A DNA stretch of 64,000 bases, from positions 1-64,000 of the forward strand of contig JAVBRK010000047.1 in the NCBI GenBank assembly GCA_031548005.1, written 5' to 3'. This document shows, in pieces, positions 9,042-18,473 of this stretch (its first letter is position 1; each line of letters begins with the position of its first letter). A program made the position numbers and the translations under genes. Under the pieces are notes generated by a model. That model searched no databases, was not told the origin of the DNA, and was given only the letters and a program-made list of their open reading frames with translations. The DNA comes from BNXB01 sp031548005 (GTDB lineage Bacteria > Bacteroidota > Bacteroidia > Bacteroidales > Azobacteroidaceae).

Positions 9042-10442
9042 ATGGAGTCGAAACACCTTGTTTTGTGGAAAAATTGTCTGGACATTATTAAAGATAATGT
9101 ATCAGGTAACGTTTTTTCTACCTGGTTCCAGCCCATTGTACCATTAAAATATGATGATAAGGATTTCACAATACAGGTGCCGAGCCAGTTTTTCTACGAA
9201 TATCTTGAAGAAAAATTTGCAGATCTGATCCATGCTACACTCACCCGGGTGATCGGGAAAAAAACCATCCTGAATTACCGGGTCATTGTCGATACATCCA
9301 ATAGCGGGAGCGGACATACAACTTTGCAAAGCGAGCATACATCCCCCAAGAGCGATACGGTTCAAAAGAACCTGAATAAATCGCCCAATATGCTCACCGA
9401 TCCAACGATACGGGAATGGAATCCCAACCTCAATACCCGCCACTTTTTCGATAACTTCTTTGAAGGATCAAGTAACAAATTGCCCAGAACCGTGGGCCAG
9501 GCAGTAGCTGAGAATCCGGGAAAAACGACTTTTAATCCGTTGTTTATCCACGGAGGATCAGGAGTTGGAAAAACCCACCTGTGTCATGCTATCGGAAACC
9601 GGATTACAGAGCTATTTCCACAGAAAAAAGTGCTGTACATCTCTTCTCATTTGTTTCAGGTGCAGTTTACAGAAGCGACACGTAACAATACGTCCAACGA
9701 CTTCATTAATTTTTATCAGGGTGTCGATGTTCTGATTATCGACGATATCCAGGAATTCGCGGGTAAAGAAAAAACCCAGAATGCCTATTTTCACATTTTC
9801 AATCATCTGCATTTGCTCGGGAAGCAGATTATCCTGACATCAGACAAGGCTCCTGTAGACCTGCAAGGCTTGGAAGAGCGGCTTGTAAGCCGGCTCAAAT
9901 GGGGAATGACTGCTGAATTGTATAAGCCGGATATCGAACTCCGCAAAAAGATCCTGGCCAATAAAATCAAACACGACGGACTGAACATCTCGTCCGACAT
10001 CATTGATTATATTGCCGAAAATGTAACCCAGCATGTTCGCGACCTGGAAGGAATTATTACGTCCCTGATAGCGCATTCGCTTGTTTACAACAAGGAAGTC
10101 GACTTAGATTTAACCAAACGGGTGGTATGTAAAATCGTAAAAACAGAAAAGAAGCAGATTACGATGGAAAAGATCCAGAATGTAGTCAGCGAATATTATA
10201 GTATCGATCTCCAAACTATTCAATCCAAGTCCCGGAAAAGAGAAATCGTACAGGCGAGGCAGGTCACCATGTTTCTTTCGAAAAAATATACCGATCACTC
10301 GCTTTCTCACATTGGAAGTATTGTCGGAAAACGAGACCATGCCACGGTTCTTCACGCCTGTCGTACGGTACAAGACAGCCTCGACATCGACAAATCTTTC
10401 CGGTTACAAATGAAAGATATCGAAGATTTGCTTGCAAAATAA
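9042..10442 (+). CDS. dnaA: Chromosomal replication initiator DnaA
   Basis: A 466-aa protein with the standard four-domain layout: N-terminal DnaB-interacting domain (WFQPIVPLKYDDKDFTIQVP), a short variable linker, the AAA+ domain with Walker A GGSGVGKTH and Walker B VDVLIIDDIQ, and the C-terminal helix-turn-helix with the signature GKRDHATVLHACRT that recognises DnaA boxes. The ATG at 9042 is preferred to the in-frame GTG at 9030 because relatives begin a few residues before the VVLW/LVLW segment. It is transcribed alone and ends in a hairpin shared with the convergent DUF1015 gene. Confidence 0.97.
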   Translation: MESKHLVLWKNCLDIIKDNVSGNVFSTWFQPIVPLKYDDKDFTIQVPSQFFYEYLEEKFADLIHATLTRVIGKKTILNYRVIVDTSNSGSGHTTLQSEHTSPKSDTVQKNLNKSPNMLTDPTIREWNPNLNTRHFFDNFFEGSSNKLPRTVGQAVAENPGKTTFNPLFIHGGSGVGKTHLCHAIGNRITELFPQKKVLYISSHLFQVQFTEATRNNTSNDFINFYQGVDVLIIDDIQEFAGKEKTQNAYFHIFNHLHLLGKQIILTSDKAPVDLQGLEERLVSRLKWGMTAELYKPDIELRKKILANKIKHDGLNISSDIIDYIAENVTQHVRDLEGIITSLIAHSLVYNKEVDLDLTKRVVCKIVKTEKKQITMEKIQNVVSEYYSIDLQTIQSKSRKREIVQARQVTMFLSKKYTDHSLSHIGSIVGKRDHATVLHACRTVQDSLDIDKSFRLQMKDIEDLLAK

Positions 10443-10455
10443 CTTTCCCTAAAAA

Positions 10456-10489
10456 AAACGGATCATTGTAAAAGTACAATCATCCGTTT
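10456..10489. terminator. Bidirectional terminator between dnaA and the DUF1015 gene
   Basis: AAACGGAT-C-ATTGTA pairs with TACAAT-C-ATCCGTTT around the loop AAAG, with one C-C mismatch. It has A residues on the left arm and T residues on the right and lies between two convergent stop codons. Confidence 0.7.
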
Positions 10490-10509
10490 CTTATAGTTCT
10501 TACTGAAAT

Positions 10510-11754
10510 TCAATCCAGTTTATGTATTACAAGCCCCGATCGTAATTTAGGCTCAAACCAGGTCGTTTTCGGAGGCATAATGTTTCCGGTATCCGCAATA
10601 TCGATCAATTGCTTCATGGTGACCGGATAAAGCGCTAAAGCAGCTTTCATTTCACCGCTGTCAACCCGCCGCTTCAGTTCTTCCAAGCCACGAAGTCCAC
10701 CGATGAAATCGACACGCTTATCTGTACGCAGATCTTTCATCCCAAGCAATTTATCCAAAATCAAGTCGGACGAAACCGTCACATCCAGGACTCCAATCGG
10801 ATCTTTATCATCATAAGTTCCGGGCCGGGCCGACAGTTTATACCAGTTACCTTCCAGATATAAGGAAAAATCATGCAGCGCTTCCGGATAATAAATACCT
10901 TCTCCTTTTCTCTCCACCGTAAAATCTTTGCTCAAAGCATCGAGGAACTCTCCGGATGTCATTCCGTTCAGATCTTTCATCACCCGGTTATAATCCAGTA
11001 TCTTCAGTTGACTTGCAGGAAAACAAACAGCCATGAAATAATTATATTCCTCTTTTCCGGTATGATGCGGGTTTTGTCGGGCTTTCTCTGCACCGACCAA
11101 CGCCGCTGCGGCAGTACGGTGATGCCCGTCTGCAATATAGAGATAGGGTATCCCGGAAAATATTTCCGTGATCCGGCGAATGAGTACCGCATCTTCGATC
11201 AGCCAGAAATGATGTCCGAAACCATCAGCAGCAACAAAATCGTATTCCGGCACACCTTTACAGACTGAAGTAACAATAGCATCCAGTTCCGGATCATCAG
11301 GATAGGCAAAAAATACCGGTTCTATATTCGCATTGTTGATACGTACATGCTTCATCCGGTCTTCTTCCTTGTCTTTCCGGGTCAGTTCATGCTTCTTAAT
11401 AACACCATTCAGGTAATCTTCCACACAGGAACAAACCACCAATCCGTACTGAGTGCGCCCGGCCATCGTTTGTGCATAGACGTAATACGATTCCTTTCCA
11501 TCCTGCTTCAACCAGACTTTATCCAGGAACTTACAAAAATTTTCCAGGGCTTTTTGATACACCTGGGGAGAATGCTCGTCCGTTCCGGGAAGAAAATCGA
11601 TCTCCGGTTTAATAATATGGTAAAGCGACTTTTCATTTCCTTCCGCTTCCAAACGGGCTTCTTCAGAACTCAACACATCATACGGGCGAGAAGCGACCTG
11701 TTGTACCAGATCTTTCGGTGGACGGACTCCTCTGAATGGTTTAATAACTGCCAT
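10510..11754 (-). CDS. DUF1015 family protein
   Basis: A 414-aa soluble protein recognisable from its opening (MAVIKPFRGVRPPKDLVQQV), the SRPYDVL motif and the ADGHHRTAAA motif near the middle, all typical of DUF1015. The His-rich DGHHR motif suggests a catalytic or metal-binding site, but the biochemical function is not established. In many Bacteroidales genomes I recall this gene next to serC and serA; here serA is about 22 kb away and this gene is the last of a five-gene minus-strand run, 32 bp after the M13 peptidase gene. Confidence 0.85.
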   Translation of the reverse strand: MAVIKPFRGVRPPKDLVQQVASRPYDVLSSEEARLEAEGNEKSLYHIIKPEIDFLPGTDEHSPQVYQKALENFCKFLDKVWLKQDGKESYYVYAQTMAGRTQYGLVVCSCVEDYLNGVIKKHELTRKDKEEDRMKHVRINNANIEPVFFAYPDDPELDAIVTSVCKGVPEYDFVAADGFGHHFWLIEDAVLIRRITEIFSGIPYLYIADGHHRTAAAALVGAEKARQNPHHTGKEEYNYFMAVCFPASQLKILDYNRVMKDLNGMTSGEFLDALSKDFTVERKGEGIYYPEALHDFSLYLEGNWYKLSARPGTYDDKDPIGVLDVTVSSDLILDKLLGMKDLRTDKRVDFIGGLRGLEELKRRVDSGEMKAALALYPVTMKQLIDIADTGNIMPPKTTWFEPKLRSGLVIHKLD

Positions 11755-11786
11755 AGTCTTGGAAAATTATAAATTAAAAATATGAA

Positions 11787-13829
11787 TTACCAGATTGCTA
11801 CCCTTTTTTCTTTGGGGACATACAATTTGTTGGATTCGGTCACCCCAAATGCGTTATACCAGGCATCGATATGAGGTAAAGCGCCATTGACACGCCACCG
11901 GCCAAGAGAGTGTGAGTCCATTTTTGTCAGATTCAGGATTTCTGCATCCCGGATGTTTCCGGCCCAAACAGTAGCATACCCGATAAAGAAGCGTTGTGAA
12001 TTTGTAAATCCTGCTACAGGAACCGGAGTTTCTTTTCCTTTCAGGCTGTTCTGATAGGCTTGCCAGGAAACCTGAAGACCACCCTGGTCGGCAATATTCT
12101 CTCCCAATGTATAGCGTCCGTTGGCATGAACAGTATCCAATACGACAATATTATCAAAAAATTTAACCAGGACATCCGCCCGTTCGTCAAATCGTTTCGC
12201 ATCTTCTTCGGTCCACCAGTTTACCAGATTTCCATCCTTATCGTACTGGCGTCCCTGATCGTCGAATCCGTGAGTCATTTCGTGACCGATAACGACCCCG
12301 ATAGCTCCGTAATTCACTGCATCATCTGCTTCCATATTAAAAAACGGAGGTTGCAGAATCGCTGCGGGGAAACAAATCTCATTGGTAGCCGGATTATAAT
12401 AAGCATTTACAGTTTGAGGTGTCATCAGCCATTCGTCTTTATCGACAGGTTGGTCGAATTTGCTCAGCATGTAGTCATAATCGAAATTATTGGAACGGAT
12501 AATGTTATCCAGATAAGAGTCCGAAGAATTGACATTCAATCCGGAATAATCCCTCCATTTATCGGGATAACCGATTTTTACATGAAAAGCATTCAGTTTC
12601 TCATGCGCTTTGATTTTAGTCGAGTCTCCCATCCAGGCAAGACCGTCGATCCGCTCTCCCAAAGCTATCTGAAGGTTCTTAACTAATTCCGTCATCCGGG
12701 TTTTATGAGCTGGAGGAAAATATTTATTGACATACATTTGACCTACAGCCTCGCCTAAAGTGCCATTAACAACATCGACGGCACGTTTCCACCGGGCTTT
12801 CTGCTCCTGACGACCAGACAAAGCTTTACCATAGTATTCGAAAGAAGCATCACCGAATGCATCGCTCATAAAAGACGCTGAAGAAGTGATAACGCTCCAA
12901 TTCAGATAATATTTGATCTCATCCAATGAATACTGTTGAATCACTTTACTCACCTCGGCCAAAGGTTCCGGCTGAGAAAGGTTCAGATCCTTAATTCCAC
13001 TAAGTCCAAGAGTTTTGAAAAATACTTTCCAATCAATAGCAGGTGAGTTTTTCTGCAGTTCCTCTATCGTTATTTTATGATAGTTTTCGGTCGGAATACG
13101 CAGCTTAACCCGCGGATATGCCACTCCTGCCAATTGTGTTTCCATTTTCATTACGGCCTCCCCGGCCGCTTTAGTCTGTGCCTGGTCAAAGCCCGACAAA
13201 GTAAACAGTTGATTAATTAAAACCGCATATTTCGTACGGAGTTCTTCGGAACGGGGATCTTTTTCGAAATAATAATCCCGGTCGCCCATTTTATACCCTC
13301 CCTGATTAATATGAAAAATATTAATCGAGCTGTTCATATCATCGGCGTACACATAATTGGAGAAAAAAGGAGACATTCCATTGCGGAACATTTTAGCCAG
13401 GAATGCACTCAATTCAGATTTATTCTGAATCGCATTGACTTCATCGATATATTTTTTCAGCGGATTGGCACCCTCGGCATTCAAACGGGAGCTATCAGTC
13501 GCCATTTTGTACAGATCTCCAATTTTTTGAGGTACAGAACCCTTTTCATTTTCTTTGGCAGCCAATTCTTCGATCAGATTCCGAACCTGTTCCTGACTGG
13601 TTTCTCTCAATGCATCGAATGTTCCGAAACGCGCATATTCAGGTTTCAGGGGATGACTGTCCATCCATCCTCCACAGGCAAAGCGATAAAAATCGTCGCC
13701 CGGAACCGATGTCGTGTCCATGTCAGCTACATCTACTCCTTTGATCATTGCACTCTGTTGATTTTTATTTCCACCACAAGCCATTACCAGCGTAGCGAAA
13801 GCCGTTAAATAAAAAAATTTTCCTTTCAT
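11787..13829 (-). CDS. M13 family zinc metallopeptidase, lipoprotein
   Basis: A 680-aa protein of the neprilysin/PepO family. The N-terminus is a lipoprotein signal (MKGKFFYLTAFATLVMACGG) with the modified Cys at residue 18. The zinc site is VIGHEMTHGFDDQG, with the downstream Glu ligand in ENIADQGG. The first 400 residues form the family's helical lid domain. It degrades short peptides, probably from a periplasm-facing or outer-membrane lipoprotein position. It follows the ABC-F gene after 3 bp, indicating a shared transcript. Length and motifs are intact. Confidence 0.93.
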   Translation of the reverse strand: MKGKFFYLTAFATLVMACGGNKNQQSAMIKGVDVADMDTTSVPGDDFYRFACGGWMDSHPLKPEYARFGTFDALRETSQEQVRNLIEELAAKENEKGSVPQKIGDLYKMATDSSRLNAEGANPLKKYIDEVNAIQNKSELSAFLAKMFRNGMSPFFSNYVYADDMNSSINIFHINQGGYKMGDRDYYFEKDPRSEELRTKYAVLINQLFTLSGFDQAQTKAAGEAVMKMETQLAGVAYPRVKLRIPTENYHKITIEELQKNSPAIDWKVFFKTLGLSGIKDLNLSQPEPLAEVSKVIQQYSLDEIKYYLNWSVITSSASFMSDAFGDASFEYYGKALSGRQEQKARWKRAVDVVNGTLGEAVGQMYVNKYFPPAHKTRMTELVKNLQIALGERIDGLAWMGDSTKIKAHEKLNAFHVKIGYPDKWRDYSGLNVNSSDSYLDNIIRSNNFDYDYMLSKFDQPVDKDEWLMTPQTVNAYYNPATNEICFPAAILQPPFFNMEADDAVNYGAIGVVIGHEMTHGFDDQGRQYDKDGNLVNWWTEEDAKRFDERADVLVKFFDNIVVLDTVHANGRYTLGENIADQGGLQVSWQAYQNSLKGKETPVPVAGFTNSQRFFIGYATVWAGNIRDAEILNLTKMDSHSLGRWRVNGALPHIDAWYNAFGVTESNKLYVPKEKRVAIW

Positions 13830-13832
13830 ATC

Positions 13833-15767
13833 TTAATTCTTAACTTTTAATTCCTCCAACTCCAACACACATTGTGTCCATTGTTCCATAGCAATATCGC
13901 GTTCTTTTTGCAGTTCTCCGTGACGAACAAGCAAATCATTCGAGATTCCTTCCGGAACAGACAAAATTAATTCTATTTCTTTGATTTTCTGCTCAATAGT
14001 CTCAATATTTTTTTCAAACTCCGCAACACTTTTCTCTAAACGTTTCAATTGCCGTTGCTGCTCCTTCCGCTCCTCATAAGAAATCCGGTTTTCTCTTGGG
14101 GCCTCAAATTTTTCGGCCTCTGTCTCTGATAATGCTTTGCGTTCCAACTCTTTCAGGTTATCAATCTTTTTCCGGGCCAGAAATTCGTAAATTCCACCCA
14201 GATGCTCCCGTACCTGTTTATTCCCGAATTCATAGACTTTATCGACCAATCCGTCCAGGAATTCCCGGTCGTGGGAAACAACAATCAATGTCCCATCGAA
14301 TGCCTTCAGGGCGTCTTTCAGGATATCCTTGGAAAGCATATCGAGGTGATTCGTAGGCTCGTCGAGGATCAGAAAATTAACCGGCTCAAGAAGCAGCTTG
14401 ATCATAGCCAACCGGGTACGTTCACCTCCTGAAAGGACGCCCACTTTTTTATCTGAAGCTTCGCCTCCAAACATGAATCCCCCGAGAATATCCCTGATTC
14501 TGGTCCGGACATCCCCCACCGCGACATGATCTATCGTTTCGAAGACAGTCCGGTTGGGGTCCAGCAAATCAGCCTGATTTTGAGCAAAATAGCCAATTTT
14601 CACATTGTGCCCGATCTCCAATTTTCCATCGTATGGAATTTCTCCCATAATACACTTTACCAAAGTAGTCTTTCCTTCTCCGTTTTTCCCTACAAAAGCC
14701 GTCTTATCGCCACGGTTAATGGTGAGGGTCGCATCCTTAAACACGACATGCTCTCCATAACTTTTTCCGGCATGCTCCAAGATGACTGGATAAGAACCGG
14801 AACGGGGCGAGGGAGGAAATTTCAGCCTCAGATGAGCGTTATCCTCCTCGTCTATTTCAATGCGTTCTATCTTTTCTAATTGCTTTATCCGGCTTTGTAC
14901 TTGCACGGCTTTTGTCGACTTATACCGGAAACGCTCGATAAAAGCTTCGGTATCCTCGATCTGTTTCTGCTGATTCTCAAATGCCCGTGATTGTTGCTCC
15001 CGGCGCTCTTTTCTTAAAACAACATATTTAGAATAGTTTACCCGGTAATCGTATGTCTTACCCAGGGAAATTTCAATGGTACGCTCCGTTACCGCATCGA
15101 TAAAAGCCCGGTCGTGAGAAACCAGAATCACAGCATTGGCGCGCGTAACCAAAAAATTTTCAAGCCACTGGATCGACTCAATATCGAGGTGATTGGTAGG
15201 CTCGTCGAGCAGGAGGATATCAGGACGTTTCAGCAGGAGTTTAGCCAACTCGATCCGCATCCGCCATCCGCCGCTGAATTCCTTGGTCGGACGGTCAAAG
15301 TCGGCAGTTGTAAAACCCAATCCGATCAGTGTTTTTTCCACTTCCGCCTGAAAATTGGAAGCTCCCTCCATATGAAATTGCTCGCTGAGAAAAGTAACCT
15401 TATCGATCAGCTTATGATAATCATCCGATTCATAGTCGGTTCGTTCAGCCAGTTCCAGATTCAAGCGTTCAATTTCCGATTCCTTCTGCATAATATGCTC
15501 AAAGGCCAGCGATGCTTCTTCTTTCACTGTACGGGAATCTGAAAGCACCATTTGCTGGGGAAGATACCCCACTGTGGCCTCTTTGGGCATAGAAACCCGT
15601 CCCTTAGTCGGATCGTTGATACCGGCAAAAATTTTGAGCAAAGTTGTTTTGCCGGCTCCATTCTTTCCTACTAAAGCTACTTTTTCTTTTTTATCAACGA
15701 CAAAACTAATATCGTCAAACAAAGAAAAACCTCCGAATTCAACTGTTAATCCTTCTACTGAATACAT
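13833..15767 (-). CDS. ABC-F family ATP-binding protein
   Basis: A 644-aa protein with two ABC ATPase domains and no membrane segments. Domain 1 has Walker A GKNGAGKTT, signature FSGGWRMR and Walker B LLLDEPTNHLD. Domain 2 has GKNGEGKTT, signature LSGGERTRL and LILDEPTNHLD. A charged helical linker (about residues 240-300) and a C-terminal coiled coil (about 550-640) fit the Uup/YdiF-like ABC-F group, which acts on the ribosome and not in transport. Some ABC-F proteins give antibiotic resistance, but nothing here supports that. It follows the SGNH hydrolase gene after 1 bp. Confidence 0.92.
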   Translation of the reverse strand: MYSVEGLTVEFGGFSLFDDISFVVDKKEKVALVGKNGAGKTTLLKIFAGINDPTKGRVSMPKEATVGYLPQQMVLSDSRTVKEEASLAFEHIMQKESEIERLNLELAERTDYESDDYHKLIDKVTFLSEQFHMEGASNFQAEVEKTLIGLGFTTADFDRPTKEFSGGWRMRIELAKLLLKRPDILLLDEPTNHLDIESIQWLENFLVTRANAVILVSHDRAFIDAVTERTIEISLGKTYDYRVNYSKYVVLRKERREQQSRAFENQQKQIEDTEAFIERFRYKSTKAVQVQSRIKQLEKIERIEIDEEDNAHLRLKFPPSPRSGSYPVILEHAGKSYGEHVVFKDATLTINRGDKTAFVGKNGEGKTTLVKCIMGEIPYDGKLEIGHNVKIGYFAQNQADLLDPNRTVFETIDHVAVGDVRTRIRDILGGFMFGGEASDKKVGVLSGGERTRLAMIKLLLEPVNFLILDEPTNHLDMLSKDILKDALKAFDGTLIVVSHDREFLDGLVDKVYEFGNKQVREHLGGIYEFLARKKIDNLKELERKALSETEAEKFEAPRENRISYEERKEQQRQLKRLEKSVAEFEKNIETIEQKIKEIELILSVPEGISNDLLVRHGELQKERDIAMEQWTQCVLELEELKVKN

Positions 15768-15768
15768 C

Positions 15769-16524
15769 TTACAGGACTACTTTCAACCAAGCCTGGCTCA
15801 TCAGGGCAGCTCCTGCCAGTGATGGATGCACTCCATCTCCACCCCAGTATTCGGCCGGAGCTTTTTTCAAAGCTTCATTAAACACAGACTGGAACGGGAC
15901 AAACTTCAACTCCAGATCCCGGGCGATCTCCCCGGCAACCTTCCGGTAGCCTGCGAAACCCAGCTCCCAGGTTTCGTCTAAAGCTGTACCTCCCGCAATG
16001 ATAAAGGGCTCACAAAGCACAATCTTGGCTCCGGGCAATTCTTTTTTTGTAGAATTGATCAGGTTGCGCAGGTCCATCTCATAGGTGGTCAAGGTTCCTT
16101 CATATCCGGATGATTTTGTATGCCAGAAATCATTGACCCCAATCAGGATACTAATCACATCGGGTTGAAGGTCCAGGCAATCTTTCTGCCAACGTTCCTG
16201 CAATTGAAACACTTTGTTTCCTGAAATTCCACGGTTATAAATCTTCAGTGATCGATCCGGATGACCTGCTAATAAACCGGCGGCTGCAAGCATTGCATAA
16301 CCATTACCCAGCATCGCCTGGGAGTTAGCATTGTCTTCAGCCCCGCGATCGCGGCTTGCATCCGTAATGGAATCACCCTGGAACAGAATAATGTCATCTT
16401 TCTTCAAACCATTCCAGTTGTCTGCCGATGATTTTCCGGGGATTGCTGCATTCACAATCTCCGGGATAAAAATTGCCCCGGCTCCGGCCAAAGCAGTCTT
16501 TTTCACAAAGCTCCGTCTGTCCAT
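15769..16524 (-). CDS. SGNH/GDSL family hydrolase with Tat-like signal
   Basis: A 251-aa esterase-type protein. The N-terminus (MDRRSFVKKTALAGAGAIF) has a twin-arginine-like R-R-S-F-V-K motif before a hydrophobic stretch. The four SGNH blocks are visible: catalytic Ser in FQGDSITDA, Gly in RGISGNKV, Asn in IGVNDFWH, and Asp/His in WGGDGVHPS. Such enzymes remove acyl or acetyl groups from sugars or lipids; the substrate is unknown. It sits between a sugar nucleotidyltransferase and an ABC-F ATPase in a tight operon, which suggests but does not show a role in glycan or envelope metabolism. Confidence 0.9.
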   Translation of the reverse strand: MDRRSFVKKTALAGAGAIFIPEIVNAAIPGKSSADNWNGLKKDDIILFQGDSITDASRDRGAEDNANSQAMLGNGYAMLAAAGLLAGHPDRSLKIYNRGISGNKVFQLQERWQKDCLDLQPDVISILIGVNDFWHTKSSGYEGTLTTYEMDLRNLINSTKKELPGAKIVLCEPFIIAGGTALDETWELGFAGYRKVAGEIARDLELKFVPFQSVFNEALKKAPAEYWGGDGVHPSLAGAALMSQAWLKVVL

Positions 16525-16561
16525 AGTGCTATTTTATGAATCAAAATAATTTAAAATAATT

Positions 16562-17467
16562 TCAGAATAATTTCTGTGGGTACTCGCCTTGCTGAATCAG
16601 TTCGTGGATCTTGGCAACAACAGACGGACGGTCTTCGGCATAAGTTACACCAAACCATTTGGAAGGAGTATCCAACACTTTAACTTTAGCAGTTCCATTA
16701 ACAATCAGGTTATTAACTACCAACGGAATAAAGAATTCGGCCTTTATGTTTCCTTTGTTCTCTTTCAGGAAGTCTACAAACTGATCTTCCGAATATTTAA
16801 AATATTCTGGAGTAAAGCCCCACATATTCATGGAAACCGGAGTATTCTCTTCCACGGCAACCATCTTCTCGTTTTCATCCCTATACTTGATCTCCCCATC
16901 GGTATCCCGCACAATATAGGTACGCTCTACCACTGAAGTCAGGCACTCGTTACCGTCCTTGACACAAATACCGCGCGCTACCGAGCCACTTTCCGACAAG
17001 GTATTACCAATGCGGTACCCGATCATACAGTAATCATTTTGTTTGCCTTCCAATCCGGAGAGATAATCGGCTAAAATTTTAAAACTTTCACGTCCATAAA
17101 AGTCATCAGCATTGATCACTGCAAATGGTTCTTTAATCACATCTTTTCCCATCAGTACGGCGTGGTTGGTACCCCAGGGTTTCACTCTCTCCGGGTCCGG
17201 TCTAAATCCTTCCGGCAAATAATCCAACTCCTGGAAAACGATTTCCACAGGAATCACATCCTGGTATTTCTTAATAATTTTATCTCTAAAATCGGCTTCA
17301 AATGAATGACGAATGACGAATACAACCTTTCCGAACCCTCCTCTTACCGCATCGTAAATGGAATAATCCATGATTGTTTCGCCATTAGGTCCTAACCCGT
17401 CCAATTGCTTCAGACCTCCATAACGGCTACCCATGCCTGCTGCCAATACAAATAATGTTGGTTTCAT
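16562..17467 (-). CDS. Sugar-phosphate nucleotidyltransferase family protein
   Basis: A 301-aa protein with the nucleotidyltransferase signature VLAAGMGSRYGGLKQL at the N-terminus and the metal-binding Asp in VINADDFYGRESF. The GPNGETIMDYSIYDA segment and overall length match Bacteroidales proteins annotated as nucleotidyltransferase that activate a sugar-1-phosphate with an NTP; the sugar is unknown. It is the first gene of the minus-strand operon running down to the DUF1015 gene. No exact -7 box was found upstream. Confidence 0.85.
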   Translation of the reverse strand: MKPTLFVLAAGMGSRYGGLKQLDGLGPNGETIMDYSIYDAVRGGFGKVVFVIRHSFEADFRDKIIKKYQDVIPVEIVFQELDYLPEGFRPDPERVKPWGTNHAVLMGKDVIKEPFAVINADDFYGRESFKILADYLSGLEGKQNDYCMIGYRIGNTLSESGSVARGICVKDGNECLTSVVERTYIVRDTDGEIKYRDENEKMVAVEENTPVSMNMWGFTPEYFKYSEDQFVDFLKENKGNIKAEFFIPLVVNNLIVNGTAKVKVLDTPSKWFGVTYAEDRPSVVAKIHELIQQGEYPQKLF

Positions 17468-17617
17468 ACGTACAAAGTTTGTTTTTTATTAAATTGATCG
17501 TACAGAACTTGCATGTTCACTCGCTTGTAGTATACAAAATGTACATGCGTCGTTTCATAATATTTAGTTGTGAATTAAAATTAAGGGTCAAAGTTAATAC
17601 ATTTTTCAGGCAGACAC

Positions 17618-17644
17618 AAAAAAAGGAGCTTCGGCTCCTTTTTT
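17618..17644 (-). terminator. Terminator after the superoxide dismutase gene
   Basis: GGAGC and GCTCC pair around TTCG, flanked by A and T tracts. It lies 28 bp beyond the sod stop codon and, read on the minus strand, ends in a run of seven T. Confidence 0.85.
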
Positions 17645-17672
17645 ATTTCAAGACATCTATTTTATGCTTTGA

Positions 17673-18314
17673 TTATTTTGCATAACGCGCTTCGATGACT
17701 TTCCAGTCGATTATATTCCACAAGGCATTGATATGATCGGCTCTCCGGTTTTGATAATCCAGATAATATGAATGTTCCCATACGTCAAAACCCAATAGAG
17801 GAGTATAACCATCACGAAGCGGATTCCCGGCATTACCCTCTTTAATGACGCTCAATTTCCCGGCACTGTCTTTTACCAACCAACACCATCCCGATCCGAA
17901 AATAGAAACGGATGAGGCGCTGAATTCTTTCTTGAAATTATCAAAATTACCATATTGTGAATTGATAGCTTCTGCCAGCGCTCCGGTCGGCGCACCTCCG
18001 CCTTTAGGAGAAAACGATGAAAAATAAATATCGTGGTTTAGCACCTGAGCTCCATTGTTAAAGATGGCCCCATCCGCTTTTTTTACAATGTCTTCCAGGG
18101 TTGCATTTTCAAACGGGGTTCCGGGAACCAGGTTGTTAAGATTATTCACATATGTCAATACATGCTTACCATAATGGTACTCAACGGTTTGCTTACTGAT
18201 TACCGGCTCAAGGGCATCTGTTGCATAGGGCAACTTGGGCATTTCAAACTTCATAGCTGTACTATTTTGTATAGTTAATAATATTGTTAAAAAAATAAAT
18301 ATCACATTCTTCAT
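17673..18314 (-). CDS. sodB: Fe/Mn superoxide dismutase with probable signal peptide
   Basis: Converts superoxide to hydrogen peroxide and oxygen. The core shows the family sequence: FEMPKLPYATDALEP, YHYGKHVLTYVNNLN with a metal-binding His, VLNHDIYFSSF, GSGWCWLV and the metal-binding D-x-W-E-H motif in FDVWEHSYYLDYQNR. From Met at 18254 the protein is 193 aa, the usual length for Bacteroidales Fe-SOD. The ATG at 18314 adds MKNVIFIFLTILLTIQNSTA, a good Sec signal with a consensus S-T-A cleavage site exactly before the normal start. I chose the longer start because the extension is in frame and signal-like; a cytoplasmic form from 18254 cannot be excluded. Confidence 0.9.
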   Translation of the reverse strand: MKNVIFIFLTILLTIQNSTAMKFEMPKLPYATDALEPVISKQTVEYHYGKHVLTYVNNLNNLVPGTPFENATLEDIVKKADGAIFNNGAQVLNHDIYFSSFSPKGGGAPTGALAEAINSQYGNFDNFKKEFSASSVSIFGSGWCWLVKDSAGKLSVIKEGNAGNPLRDGYTPLLGFDVWEHSYYLDYQNRRADHINALWNIIDWKVIEARYAK

Positions 18315-18442
18315 ATATAATCTGATTTTATGGGACGGAATTTTTTTACTGATCGTACAATTATAACGAATCCGGGAGTTTTTTGTTGTCGGAATCAGAA
18401 AAAATCTTTCCACTGGAATTTCTTCACATGAGTAAAAATTTT

Positions 18443-18450
18443 TACTTTTG
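18443..18450 (+). promoter_or_regulatory. -7 promoter box for the acyl-CoA ligase gene
   Basis: TACTTTTG, an exact TAnnTTTG match, ends 23 nt before the start at 18474. The -33 region reads TTTC, near TTTG, at 18419-18422 with 20 nt spacing. Confidence 0.6.
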
Positions 18451-18473
18451 CACAGAATCAGAAAAAATGTGCT

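Noticed and set aside
13833..15767. Antibiotic-resistance (ARE) role for the ABC-F protein
   Set aside because: The linker and C-terminal coiled coil look like housekeeping Uup/YdiF types, and no resistance genes are nearby.
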